Shown here: positions 55,566 to 64,000 of the stretch, in pieces
Numbering within the stretch: the first letter of the stretch is position 1
Layout: each line of letters begins with the position of its first letter
DNA from: Exophiala sp. HKRS030
Lineage: Eukaryota; Ascomycota; Eurotiomycetes; Chaetothyriales; Herpotrichiellaceae
Assembly (NCBI GenBank): GCA_023897205.1
Contig: JAHWDD010000001.1
Location: forward strand, 496,001 to 560,000
Direction: 5' to 3'
Length of the DNA stretch: 64,000 nt
Notes under the pieces: generated by a model
Told to the model about the DNA's origin: nothing
The model's input: the letters and a program-made list of their open reading frames with translations, nothing else
The model's database searches: none
Made by a program: the position numbers and the translations under genes

Positions 55566-58500
55566 ATGGAGTCTGCCAGCCATGCGAACCACGTCCCTAC
55601 CTCCGCTGTTATCAGTCGAGCTGGCCACTGGCTACCAGCATTACGACCAGAAGTCCTAGAGGCAGATGAAGTGTCTCCAAATGCCGACAGTCTCTCGAAC
55701 ACGGTTGAGAACCTACCAACAGGCTTTGTGAATGAGGAATCTCATATAATACCTCCGTCCTCATCGCTGGAAGAGAGTGAATCAGGAGGCGCATCTGCAC
55801 ATGGCTTTCCTGAGATGCCACATGTAGAGAACCATAATGAGTTCTCACCTGAAATCAAGACGACCGAGGCTACCAGCACAGTGCCTCCACCCTGGTCACC
55901 AGAACCTGCAGGAGTGCACTTGGGGGGCGATGAACTCCCGTCGGAAGATGATGATGAACGATTAGATCCAGCCTTGGGCATAGCGCGAACAGACACAAGT
56001 CGCATTTTGGAAGGCGTTAACCGGTCGACAACATTCCCGGATTTCTCGACTCCAGATACCCATAATAATTCCGTTGATCGAGGCACCCCTGATTCTGTGC
56101 TCGAGCAGCATACCATGGTTGCTGAGATTGAGAAGACCAACATATCGCAACAGGCAGACCCTCCTACAGAGCCGCATAGTCTCGAATGGATGCAGGATGA
56201 ACATGATGGCACACGAGATCCGCATGAATGGACTATACCCGAGCAATCACCAGCAGTGGATGAAGCTGCCGGAAGATTCGACGAAGGGGTTCCTCTGATG
56301 CAGGCCGAGGAGCCAGCTGCGAAGCTCTCCGAGGACAAAGAAATTTCATCGTCATTCAACCACCTCGCTGTGAGCGCTGACGACGAAGAGACGTCGTTCT
56401 TCTCCCAGATCAATGGCACCACTGATTCTGCGCCCGAGGCTCCATCACTGGATCGCAAGTCCACCACTCAAGTCCTTGGCTCTCTGAACTTCTCGACAAG
56501 TGATGCGCTAGATTCTCCCGCCGTGGAACAGAAGCCTGAAGCTCCGGAGTCGTCGTTCTTCGAAATGCTGGCTGATCAGAATGGAACCGAAATCCATCCC
56601 ACCACCGGAGATTCCAAGCCTACCGAAACTACTGACGTTGACGCTGCTGCTTGGGCTGCTGCTCTTAGTGATGATGAATTCCTTGTCGAGGACGCCGATG
56701 ACCTTCTCCCCGATTCCGAGCCTGGATCGCCCTCATCTTTCGAAGCCGCCCTCCGGCAAGATACTTCGCCATCGGTTCAGGACAACTCCAATGCGTCAAA
56801 CACACAAGTGGCTCCGGGTCCTAATGGTGCAAGACCTCAGCCGCAAAGACAAATGTCAGCCAACCCGTACGCACCTCATCAACCATCCACAGCCGATATG
56901 CTACAATTATCTCCTACAGCAAAAACTACGCACAACAATATCGGCATCTCTCGACCTGAGCTTGCACCAATGAATTCTTTCCAAGCGCAGCTCCAACAGA
57001 GACCGTCAGTGCAACCGATGAAGAGCTTTGTCGACCAGGCCAAGGACGGCTACAAGTCGCCATACGATTTGCCCATAGACATCAGCAAGCCCAGAAAAAG
57101 AGCCCATGCCCCTGCACATGTTCAGACACCCACAACAGTTGCACCCCCACCACGGAGCAGTAGTCTGTCCGACAAGCCCCTGCAGTCACCGTTCGTCCCG
57201 TCCATGGCAAGTGCTGGACCTGCGCCGCCTACCGCGCCCGCCCTAAATATGCAAAGTCGAAGCGTTTCTGCTATGCCATCGTCTGGGAAATCGGAGAGAC
57301 CAAAATCAAGCTCCTCAAGTTTCTTCGAGGAACTGCCCATCGTGCCCAAGCATCGTCCCTCTAGCGGCCATGGACGGTATACGCCGCATAACAACATCAC
57401 TACTTCTCCGCCACAATTGCCTCCCCAAAGTCCACCTCGCGCTGCCTTTTCGCCTCCTCGAGTGCGCTCCTCGCCTCCTCCACCGTCTGACCCTTATGCT
57501 CAATTTCAACTACGAGCGCCAGAGCGCATGGATCCTTATGCCAATGTTGCTCTTCAGCCACCCGCTCAACCGGCAGTATCGACTACCAGATATTCTCCAG
57601 CACCCCCAGCTTCCTCCCTAGCTTCGGCATCACGTACAGGACCTTCACCCCGATATTCTCCCGCGCCCCCTCCAGCAGGACCCCCTACCAACACTCTGAA
57701 TAGGTATGCAACTCAACCAGCAGTTCCACATGCATCGGGCCAAGCAGCGCCGCCCATGCTACATAGATACGCCTCGCAGCCACATGTGCATGCTGCAGCA
57801 CCTCCTCCAGTCTTACCTTTCCAACCCAGAACCTCTAGCCCTTTAGCATATCATAAGAGTTCTGTTGATGAGAGCGCCAATGAGGTCTCGACAAGCCAAG
57901 CGCAAAGAGCAGGTGGGTTGCTACGACAAGTGTCTGCTGCGGGAGCTATTCCGTCACAATCAGTAGCTTCGCCCGAGATGTCCTCTGCCTTTGACGCATC
58001 TGTCTATGGCTCTCCTGCTAAGCCTCCCGGGGTCGAAAGATTGCCCCCTCCGCGACGATCACAGACGCAGTCTCCGTCCAAACAGCGGCCGCAAGCTGCC
58101 TTTCCTACCCATATCAGCGATGTACCAAACCGTCCTGCTTCAGCCTACGGTCAACCAGTAGTTGGGAGGGCGCCGTTGGAGAGCATGCCACCTGCTCGGC
58201 CGCAAGCGCAAGCTCGAGGATTGGCTACTGGCCTTGAGTTTGTGCGGCCCATTGACGAGGCTCAATTTGATCCTCTGGAGCGTTGGAAAGGCGCGCCAGT
58301 TTTCAATTTCGGTTTTGGTGGGTCGGTAGTCAGCACCTTTCCAAAGCATGTTCCGCGATATACTGCAGGATCAGCAAGGCCTCAGATCAAGGCTGCCCCT
58401 GGCGAAGTATCCACGCGTAATCTAAAAGATGACCTCGTGCCTCTAGACGCGTTGGATAACTTTCCTGGACCACTACGTGGAAAATCAAAGAAGAAGGATG

Positions 58501-61226
58501 TGTTGTCGTGGATGTCCGAATATATTGGTGCACTGGAGTCGTCTGGGCCAAATACTGGGGCGTCTCCGTCTATGCCTGATCCCGGAAGTCGTCATCATGA
58601 AAAGTTGTTACTTTGGAAAGTTGTCAAAGCGTTGGTGGAGCACGATGGCATTCTCGACGGTACTGCTTTGAGGTCTGTGAACCTCATCTTGTCTCCAGAA
58701 GTACATGCGCTGGACGAGCAAACTGCTACGCAGTATCGCACAGACTCCGAAGTTTCTGGAATATACCGACCATCCGGCAATAACGCACGTACCGATTCCA
58801 TCGATCCTATGGCCGTTGAAACTCTTCGAAAGCGGCTGCTTAGTGGCGATAGACAAGCAGCCGTTTTTCATGCTATGGACAACCGCCTCTGGTCACACGC
58901 GTTGATAATTTCTTCGACGATGGAGCGTTCGGTCTGGAGCCAGGTTGTGCGGGAATTCGTCCGCCAGGAGGTCAAGACTGTGGGCGAAAATTCCGAGCCA
59001 TTGTCGGCGCTATATGAAATATTCGGCGGGAATCTGGAGGAGAGTATCGATGAGCTTGTGCCCCCTTCGGCTAGGGCGGGTCTGACAATGGTCAGCAAAA
59101 TTGACAGCACTGGTCCCACCAAGAATGCGCTCGATGGACTGAATCGCTGGAAGGAGACCTTAGGTCTCGTCTTGAACAACCGCTGTCAGGGCGATCAACA
59201 AGCCCTGGTGGTGCTTGGGAAGCTATTGGAAGACTATGACCGCATTGAGGCCGCCCACATTTGCTATTTATTTTCGAGGAGTCCAGCCAAACCAACCATT
59301 TTCGGTGGAGGGGACGATGATCAAACACCTATCACCCTGCTTGGTGCAAACCATAAGAAACAACCCTTTGATTTCGGCCGTGACAACGAAGCCATAGTTC
59401 TCACGGAAATCGTCGAATTTGCGACAAGCATACTGGCTGCAGGTGCTACAACCTCGTTCATGCCCCATCTGTCTGCTTACAAGCTCCAACGGGCGAAGAC
59501 GTTGGCCGACAAGGGGCAGAAGGTGGAGGCACAAGCATATTGTGATGCCATCGCTGCAACTCTCAAATCGAATACAAAGATGTCGCTCTACTATCACTCA
59601 GTCTTCCTGTCTGAGCTGGACGACCTTTCAAACCGCCTGAAGCAGACACCAATCCAAGGCTCTTCTTCGTGGCTAGGCAAGCCAAGTCTCGAAAAGGTAT
59701 CTGGCTCTGTTTGGAACAAGTTTAGTAGCTTTGTCGTCGGTGACGATAGTGATGCAGAATCTAAGGGCTCTGGAAAGGATGCAGCTGAAGCAGGACCCTT
59801 CGCCAATGTTGCTGGGACGCCTTCGGTGAGCAGGACAGGCTCGCAATCAGACCTGTATGGTGCATACAGTCAGAGCCTGCCTGCGACGGTCTCAAATTCA
59901 CGATATGCGCCAAATGGAGTCCACTCTACTCGCTCTTCGTCGGAACTTACCAGAGGAAGGCCGTCCTTGGATTCACAGAGGTCACCCCCGTCAACATCTC
60001 ATTCCCACAATCGACAATATGAGCCAATGAACATGCTCCAACAGACTGGGGCTGCACAGTCCTTCAATCCTTACCAAGCGTTTGCGGCAGCCTCGCCTCC
60101 TTCGTCTTTTCCTCAAAGCCCGCCCAGGTCTTCGTACGTGCCCAACAACACATTTAATCCAATTCCGGAAGATCTACCTCAGCCTTCTTATGTGCCAACT
60201 CCTCCAGCCGAGGAAATAACTCAACAGTCGTTTGGCTACGACAAAGATTCTGTCTCGACGCGAATGAATGAGGTACCTGTTGGATATGGTGGCTTTGAGC
60301 CGCCCCAGCCACAGGAAACTGCAACAGCTCCCCAGCATGATCAGGCTGGCGAAGCAGGGTTTGCCCCCCTTTCGCAGTCATATGGCTACGAACCTCCTGA
60401 CTCCGGCTACGTGCCCTATGTTCCGGAGCCTGATTCGCCGGAAGAGAACAAAAAGCCTAAGAAGAAGTCGTTCATGGATGACGATGATGACTACTTCCCT
60501 AAGATGTCGAATCATTCACAGCCTCCCACGTCGCAGCCATCTGTTGGTGGCGATGACGAAGCTGCACGAAAACGAGCTAATGACGAAGCTGCTGAAGCTG
60601 CTTTCCGTGCTGCCGCAGAAGCTGACGCCGCACAGGAGAAAGAAAAGGCACAGGCAAAGAGGTCCTCGTCTTGGTTCGGCGGATGGCTGGGAGGTAAAAA
60701 GGCGGAGCAAGGACTGGATAGTGGCAAAGGTGGAGGTGCAGAGCCCAAGATCTACAAGGCGAAACTAGGCGAGTCGAAGATGAAGCTTTATTATGACAAG
60801 GACTTGGGAAAATGGGTGAACCCAGACAATCCCGATGCGGCGAAGAAAACAGCAACTCCACCACCTCCACGGATGGGCGGGACCCCAGCACCTTCCATGG
60901 GTCCTTCAATCGCGCATACCTCGAATCCAAGTCTTCCAAACATGAGCGTTGGTCCGATGTCTGGTCCTGGTAGCCGATCAGGAACACCAGCCAGTGGGCC
61001 GACCGTGCCATCACCTCTGCCTGGTATGTCTGGTCCTCCAAGTGGCACTGGAACGCCTCCACCAGCTCCAACTTCTGCCCCTGGACTCGCTCCTCCTCGA
61101 CCTAGCACGGCCACCAGCAATGCTAGCAGTATCGATGATCTTATTGGCCCTGCCACTGGACGCAAAGGTGCTGGCAAGGGGGCCAAGAAGGCCAAAGGAC
61201 GTTATGTGGATGTTATGGCTAAATAG
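55566..61226 (+). CDS. sec16: Sec16, COPII coat assembly scaffold
   Basis: A single-exon frame of 1886 aa from the first ATG. Sec16 marks ER exit sites and gathers COPII subunits (Sec23, Sec24, Sec13-Sec31, Sar1). The N-terminal motif HWLPALRPEVLE near residue 20 is typical of fungal Sec16. A 900-residue acidic then Pro-rich disordered part follows. The conserved central domain lies at about 930-1395: FPGPLRGKSKKKDVLSWMSE, then the helical ancestral-coatomer-like part (LRKRLLSGDRQAAVFHAMDN, LWSHALIISSTM, WKETLGLVLNN, LGKLLEDYDRIEAAHICYLF), ending near SWLGKPSLEKVSGSVWNKF. The C-terminal Sec23-interacting part (about 1698-1760) has SSWFGGWLGGKK and KLGESKMKLYYDKDLGKWVN. The last 130 residues are Pro/Gly/Ser-rich with a basic end. 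Length is normal for filamentous fungi. Confidence 0.95.
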   Translation: MESASHANHVPTSAVISRAGHWLPALRPEVLEADEVSPNADSLSNTVENLPTGFVNEESHIIPPSSSLEESESGGASAHGFPEMPHVENHNEFSPEIKTTEATSTVPPPWSPEPAGVHLGGDELPSEDDDERLDPALGIARTDTSRILEGVNRSTTFPDFSTPDTHNNSVDRGTPDSVLEQHTMVAEIEKTNISQQADPPTEPHSLEWMQDEHDGTRDPHEWTIPEQSPAVDEAAGRFDEGVPLMQAEEPAAKLSEDKEISSSFNHLAVSADDEETSFFSQINGTTDSAPEAPSLDRKSTTQVLGSLNFSTSDALDSPAVEQKPEAPESSFFEMLADQNGTEIHPTTGDSKPTETTDVDAAAWAAALSDDEFLVEDADDLLPDSEPGSPSSFEAALRQDTSPSVQDNSNASNTQVAPGPNGARPQPQRQMSANPYAPHQPSTADMLQLSPTAKTTHNNIGISRPELAPMNSFQAQLQQRPSVQPMKSFVDQAKDGYKSPYDLPIDISKPRKRAHAPAHVQTPTTVAPPPRSSSLSDKPLQSPFVPSMASAGPAPPTAPALNMQSRSVSAMPSSGKSERPKSSSSSFFEELPIVPKHRPSSGHGRYTPHNNITTSPPQLPPQSPPRAAFSPPRVRSSPPPPSDPYAQFQLRAPERMDPYANVALQPPAQPAVSTTRYSPAPPASSLASASRTGPSPRYSPAPPPAGPPTNTLNRYATQPAVPHASGQAAPPMLHRYASQPHVHAAAPPPVLPFQPRTSSPLAYHKSSVDESANEVSTSQAQRAGGLLRQVSAAGAIPSQSVASPEMSSAFDASVYGSPAKPPGVERLPPPRRSQTQSPSKQRPQAAFPTHISDVPNRPASAYGQPVVGRAPLESMPPARPQAQARGLATGLEFVRPIDEAQFDPLERWKGAPVFNFGFGGSVVSTFPKHVPRYTAGSARPQIKAAPGEVSTRNLKDDLVPLDALDNFPGPLRGKSKKKDVLSWMSEYIGALESSGPNTGASPSMPDPGSRHHEKLLLWKVVKALVEHDGILDGTALRSVNLILSPEVHALDEQTATQYRTDSEVSGIYRPSGNNARTDSIDPMAVETLRKRLLSGDRQAAVFHAMDNRLWSHALIISSTMERSVWSQVVREFVRQEVKTVGENSEPLSALYEIFGGNLEESIDELVPPSARAGLTMVSKIDSTGPTKNALDGLNRWKETLGLVLNNRCQGDQQALVVLGKLLEDYDRIEAAHICYLFSRSPAKPTIFGGGDDDQTPITLLGANHKKQPFDFGRDNEAIVLTEIVEFATSILAAGATTSFMPHLSAYKLQRAKTLADKGQKVEAQAYCDAIAATLKSNTKMSLYYHSVFLSELDDLSNRLKQTPIQGSSSWLGKPSLEKVSGSVWNKFSSFVVGDDSDAESKGSGKDAAEAGPFANVAGTPSVSRTGSQSDLYGAYSQSLPATVSNSRYAPNGVHSTRSSSELTRGRPSLDSQRSPPSTSHSHNRQYEPMNMLQQTGAAQSFNPYQAFAAASPPSSFPQSPPRSSYVPNNTFNPIPEDLPQPSYVPTPPAEEITQQSFGYDKDSVSTRMNEVPVGYGGFEPPQPQETATAPQHDQAGEAGFAPLSQSYGYEPPDSGYVPYVPEPDSPEENKKPKKKSFMDDDDDYFPKMSNHSQPPTSQPSVGGDDEAARKRANDEAAEAAFRAAAEADAAQEKEKAQAKRSSSWFGGWLGGKKAEQGLDSGKGGGAEPKIYKAKLGESKMKLYYDKDLGKWVNPDNPDAAKKTATPPPPRMGGTPAPSMGPSIAHTSNPSLPNMSVGPMSGPGSRSGTPASGPTVPSPLPGMSGPPSGTGTPPPAPTSAPGLAPPRPSTATSNASSIDDLIGPATGRKGAGKGAKKAKGRYVDVMAK

Positions 61227-61803
61227 AAGTAACACTATGTGTTACGCCGGTCTTTCTAACGATCCTATGTATAGTAATTTTGAGGAATGGATGTATATAT
61301 GCCATCGAGATGTCGAAATGCAGTATATCGCGGGCGATCTGATTGCAAGATCCTTCTGTCATTGAGGCTGCTGACTAAAGTAGTATAAAACCACTACTCA
61401 GCCTCGTGAGCCAAATTACACGTGATCAAGATCGACCAGTTAGTTGGCAAGGCTGCGAATGACGGCCCCGAACCTAGACCTTTGCTATGAGTAGTTCTGG
61501 GTGATCAACGTGTCTTTTGCTCCTCGAAGAGGTTTTGGTACAACTGAGCCTAGCCTACGAAACTGCCGTTGCTTTGACACGGTTCTACGATTCCAGCCCT
61601 CTATCAACGTATCTTTACGCTATGCGAAAGCCAGAGTCGCACTGTTCCACCGTCGCACCTTGCTCGCTTCTACCATCCTTCGTTCCCTCCTCGTAGCCAC
61701 CAGTCGTCTGCTGCCGCTTGCTCACTCGAGACTTCGCGAACGCATTCAATAACACTACTGTTACAATAACGGCACCACCGCCGGTACCATAACCGTATAA
61801 GCC
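61227..61803. other. intergenic: sec16 3' flank and trs33 promoter
   Basis: A 577-bp spacer between tandem plus-strand genes; nothing else supported. Confidence 0.5.
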
Positions 61804-62705
61804 ATGGCGGCCCAGGCCCCGGTCGATGCCCTCTCGGACCCAAACAACCCACTGGTCAACATCTCCTGCTTCGACCTGCTCCTCATTGAACTCGTCCCAC
61901 TGGCGGAGCGCATGGCTCGCACCTTCGAGGCGAGCTTAGACGGCCACAGCCTCGGCCCTGCGTCTCCGACTTCCAAACGTGGCGCGGCCAGTGCCACCAC
62001 CGCCGGTGGTAGTATTCCTTCCAATACACAGGCGGCGGTGTCGTCAAACGTGGCTGGCGGGGCGAACGCGGGTGCAGGAGCTGGAACAGGAGCCCCGTCA
62101 TCGGGCACAGGGATAGTCATGGCGGCGGACGGATTACCCAGCACCACGATATTCCGGGACAGTGTCTACGTCCGGCTCGAGCGTCTGGGGTTCAGGGTCG
62201 GCGAAGGGTTGAGTGAACGGTTCTCTCGAGACAGACCTCGGCTCACCGACCAGCTCGACGTGATCAAGTTCCTCTGCAAGGATCTGTGGACGGTCGTGTT
62301 CAAGAAACAAATTGACAATCTCAAGACGAACCACAGGGTAAGTTCTGCTCTGGCCCCTCCATCAAGCATGACTTGAACTTCTTTTTCTCCTCCTCCTGAA
62401 AGGCCGTGAGCAAGACACACGCATCTAGCCCCAAATGAACCCAAACATGAAAAGCTGACCACTTTTCCTTCCACAAAAAATAGGGCGTATTTGTTCTGAC
62501 GGATAGCAAATTCCGACCGTTTGCTCGTATGAGCATGACCACTCACGCGGACGCCGTTGCACGCGCTCAACCGCACCTGTACTTCCCCTGTGGCATCATC
62601 AGAGGTGTCCTGTCCAGTCTGGGCATCAAGGCTACGGTGCAAGCCGAGACGGCCGAACTACCTACTGCCACGTTTCAGATCAAGACCGCCCATGCAAAGC
62701 CTTGA
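61804..62705 (+). CDS. trs33: TRAPP complex subunit Trs33/TRAPPC6 (Bet3 family)
   Basis: Exons are 61804-62337 and 62484-62705, giving 251 aa. TRAPP is the tethering complex and Rab exchange factor for Ypt1 and Ypt31/32 in ER-Golgi and Golgi transport; Trs33 is a Bet3-fold subunit. The core is split in two. CFDLLLIELVPLAERMAR lies at about 22-39 and VRLERLGFRVGEGLSERFSR at about 122-141, followed by DVIKFLCKDLWTVVFKKQID. The intron (GTAAGT...ATAG) joins KTNHR to GVFVLTDSKFRPF. YFPCGIIRGVLSSLGI then carries the Cys seen in Bet3-fold proteins. Between the two core parts is a roughly 65-residue Ser/Thr/Gly/Ala-rich insertion (about 48-112). It directly follows sec16 on the same strand. Confidence 0.92.
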
Positions 62706-63212
62706 AGTCATGCATCGTGCAAGTCACAGCAGTAACAATTGGGAACTTCAATCAGCCTCTGAAAATACAATATTCATTCTCCAGCAATGACCGAGGCTGA
62801 TTCCAGGACTGATGAACATTAAACGAGAGCCTAAATGGCTCAGTCAGGCCTCTGGAAACAGCCTTCAAAACCACGAGCACTGTGCCCTCACGGAGCTGAA
62901 ATGAACGAGTACAAGTCACGAAATCACGAGGAGTTGTGCTACCACAATCAGAACAATTGGAATATTGCATGAAACGCGGAATTAATTTTGTCTACGCTGT
63001 CTCTGCGGAAAATTGTCTCTCAAGTCTTGACAGGTTGTGGTGCCAGCTCGACTCGATGGGAAACCGTTTCTTGGTGACTATGGGGTTTTCACAATCTGCA
63101 CCCGGGTTTTGGTCAGTGTCTGATGATTGTATTTTGATTTTTTAAAATCATGGCAAACATCGGCAATGGTATCGGCAGGCAGGCTCGTTCTGGGATAGAA
63201 GTCGCTCACGTC
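62706..63212. other. intergenic: convergent 3' flanks of trs33 and mdh
   Basis: A 507-bp spacer; no gene seen. Confidence 0.5.
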
Positions 63213-64000
63213 CTACCTACGAGAAATGTCAGGCGAGTAAAACACAGATGAAGAAGAGGAGTGCACATACTTTGGTGGGTTCTTGACGAAGCTGACGCCG
63301 GCCTCGATGTTGGTCTTGAGACCCTTGATGGCTTCATCGAGGAGCTTCTTCTCATAGTCGTTGGCACTGCTGAGAATGTTGATGGCCTTTTCAGCTCCAC
63401 CAGGCTGTCGAGATGTTAGTCTGGACAAAAGGGACAGGCATATTCTAAACTTACGCCGAGTTCGACAGGGACAGAGAAGTATTCGCAGCCAGTTGCCTTG
63501 GCGATAGCGTCACCACCCTCGACACCAGGCAGGTAGACAAAGGTCGGCTCGACGATGCCCTTCTCACCCTTGGCTGCCTTCAAGAGAGACTCTGCGAATC
63601 TGAAGCCAGCGTATGCCATGGATAGGGTTGCAGATCCAGCACCGTCTTTGGCCTTGACAACTTCATCACCTCCGAATTGGACACGGTTGACCAGTGCGTC
63701 GAGCTTGTCAGCAGGAATGTTCACTGATGGCTTGGCCTGACTGAACATGGGAACGATGGTGTTGCCGGAGTGTCCACCAACAACAGGGATTGTGAGCTTG
63801 CGGGGATCTTTCTCGCCTGTGATCTCTCCGACGAAGGTCTGAGCACGAACGACATCCAGAGTTGTGACACCAAAGAGCTTCTTGGGGTCAAAGACACCGG
63901 CCTCCTTGAGAACTTCAGCGGCAATTGGGACGGTGGAGTTGACAGGGTTGGAGATGACACAGATGGCGGCCTTTGGGCAGTACTTTGCGCAAGCAACGAT
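63213..64000 (-). CDS. mdh: malate dehydrogenase, mitochondrial type (3' part, gene runs off the right edge)
   Basis: Visible exons are 63455 to beyond 64000, 63271-63404 and 63213-63216 on the minus strand. The enzyme converts malate and NAD+ to oxaloacetate and NADH. The part seen starts at [29 protein letters not shown]. It has the catalytic His in [13 protein letters not shown], then the substrate-loop and helix region [29 protein letters not shown], and ends [10 protein letters not shown], the usual end of fungal mitochondrial MDH. Introns are 50 bp (GTAAGT...GACAG, between VELG and PGGAEK) and 54 bp (GTATGT...CGTAG). The last exon is only 4 nt (G plus TAG). If that 54-bp intron stays in, the frame continues 17 further codons to the same stop. 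The N-terminal targeting part is outside the window. Confidence 0.93.

Noticed and set aside
56581..56973. 130-codon alternate frame within sec16
   Set aside because: Overlaps the disordered part of sec16 in another frame; no motif and no separate start context.

Overview
The window is nuclear DNA of a filamentous ascomycete (Pezizomycotina, most likely Eurotiomycetes; the class is an inference from overall protein flavour only). The evidence is the many 42-190 bp GT-AG introns with CTAAC-like branch sites, together with fungus-specific proteins: calpain PalB/Rim13, the exomer subunit Chs5, an LSD1 with SWIRM and HMG domains, a Zn2Cys6 regulator, and Mso1. I see no RIP-like AT-rich blocks, complete transposon, rRNA, convincing tRNA or CRISPR array. 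All gene models were assembled by eye from splice signals and reading frame.

Left part (1-18.3 kb) is mainly housekeeping. It holds the 5' half of a secreted protein gene (edge), chs5, palB, a peroxisomal ATP carrier (ANT1 type), a tRNA m1A58 methyltransferase of the Trm61/GCD14 family with a mitochondrial-looking leader, a Dcr2-type phosphatase, an OXNAD1-like flavin reductase and an LSD1-type histone demethylase.

Middle part (18.9-35.5 kb) looks accessory. It holds a PNPOx-fold flavin protein with a C-terminal membrane anchor, a metallo-beta-lactamase-fold hydrolase divergent from a DHA2 drug exporter, a Zn2Cys6 transcription factor that appears broken at one exon junction, a secreted arylsulfotransferase divergent from a second 14-TM MFS transporter, and a Dal5-like anion symporter. 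Hydrolase, sulfotransferase, transporters and regulator together would suit a small-molecule detoxification or uptake island, but this is inferred from content and orientation alone.

Right part (36-64 kb) is unusual for its secretory-pathway genes: yif1, mso1, neo1, sec16 and trs33. The last three are contiguous, and neo1 and sec16 share a divergent promoter. Between yif1 and mso1 lies about 9 kb that is nearly empty, holding one unrecognised three-exon gene (190 aa), a perfect 20-bp palindrome, a 9-bp inverted repeat pair and a tRNA B-box-like hairpin. An O-methyltransferase with an acidic tail sits between mso1 and neo1. The window ends in the 3' part of a mitochondrial-type malate dehydrogenase gene whose last intron is in phase and stop-free.
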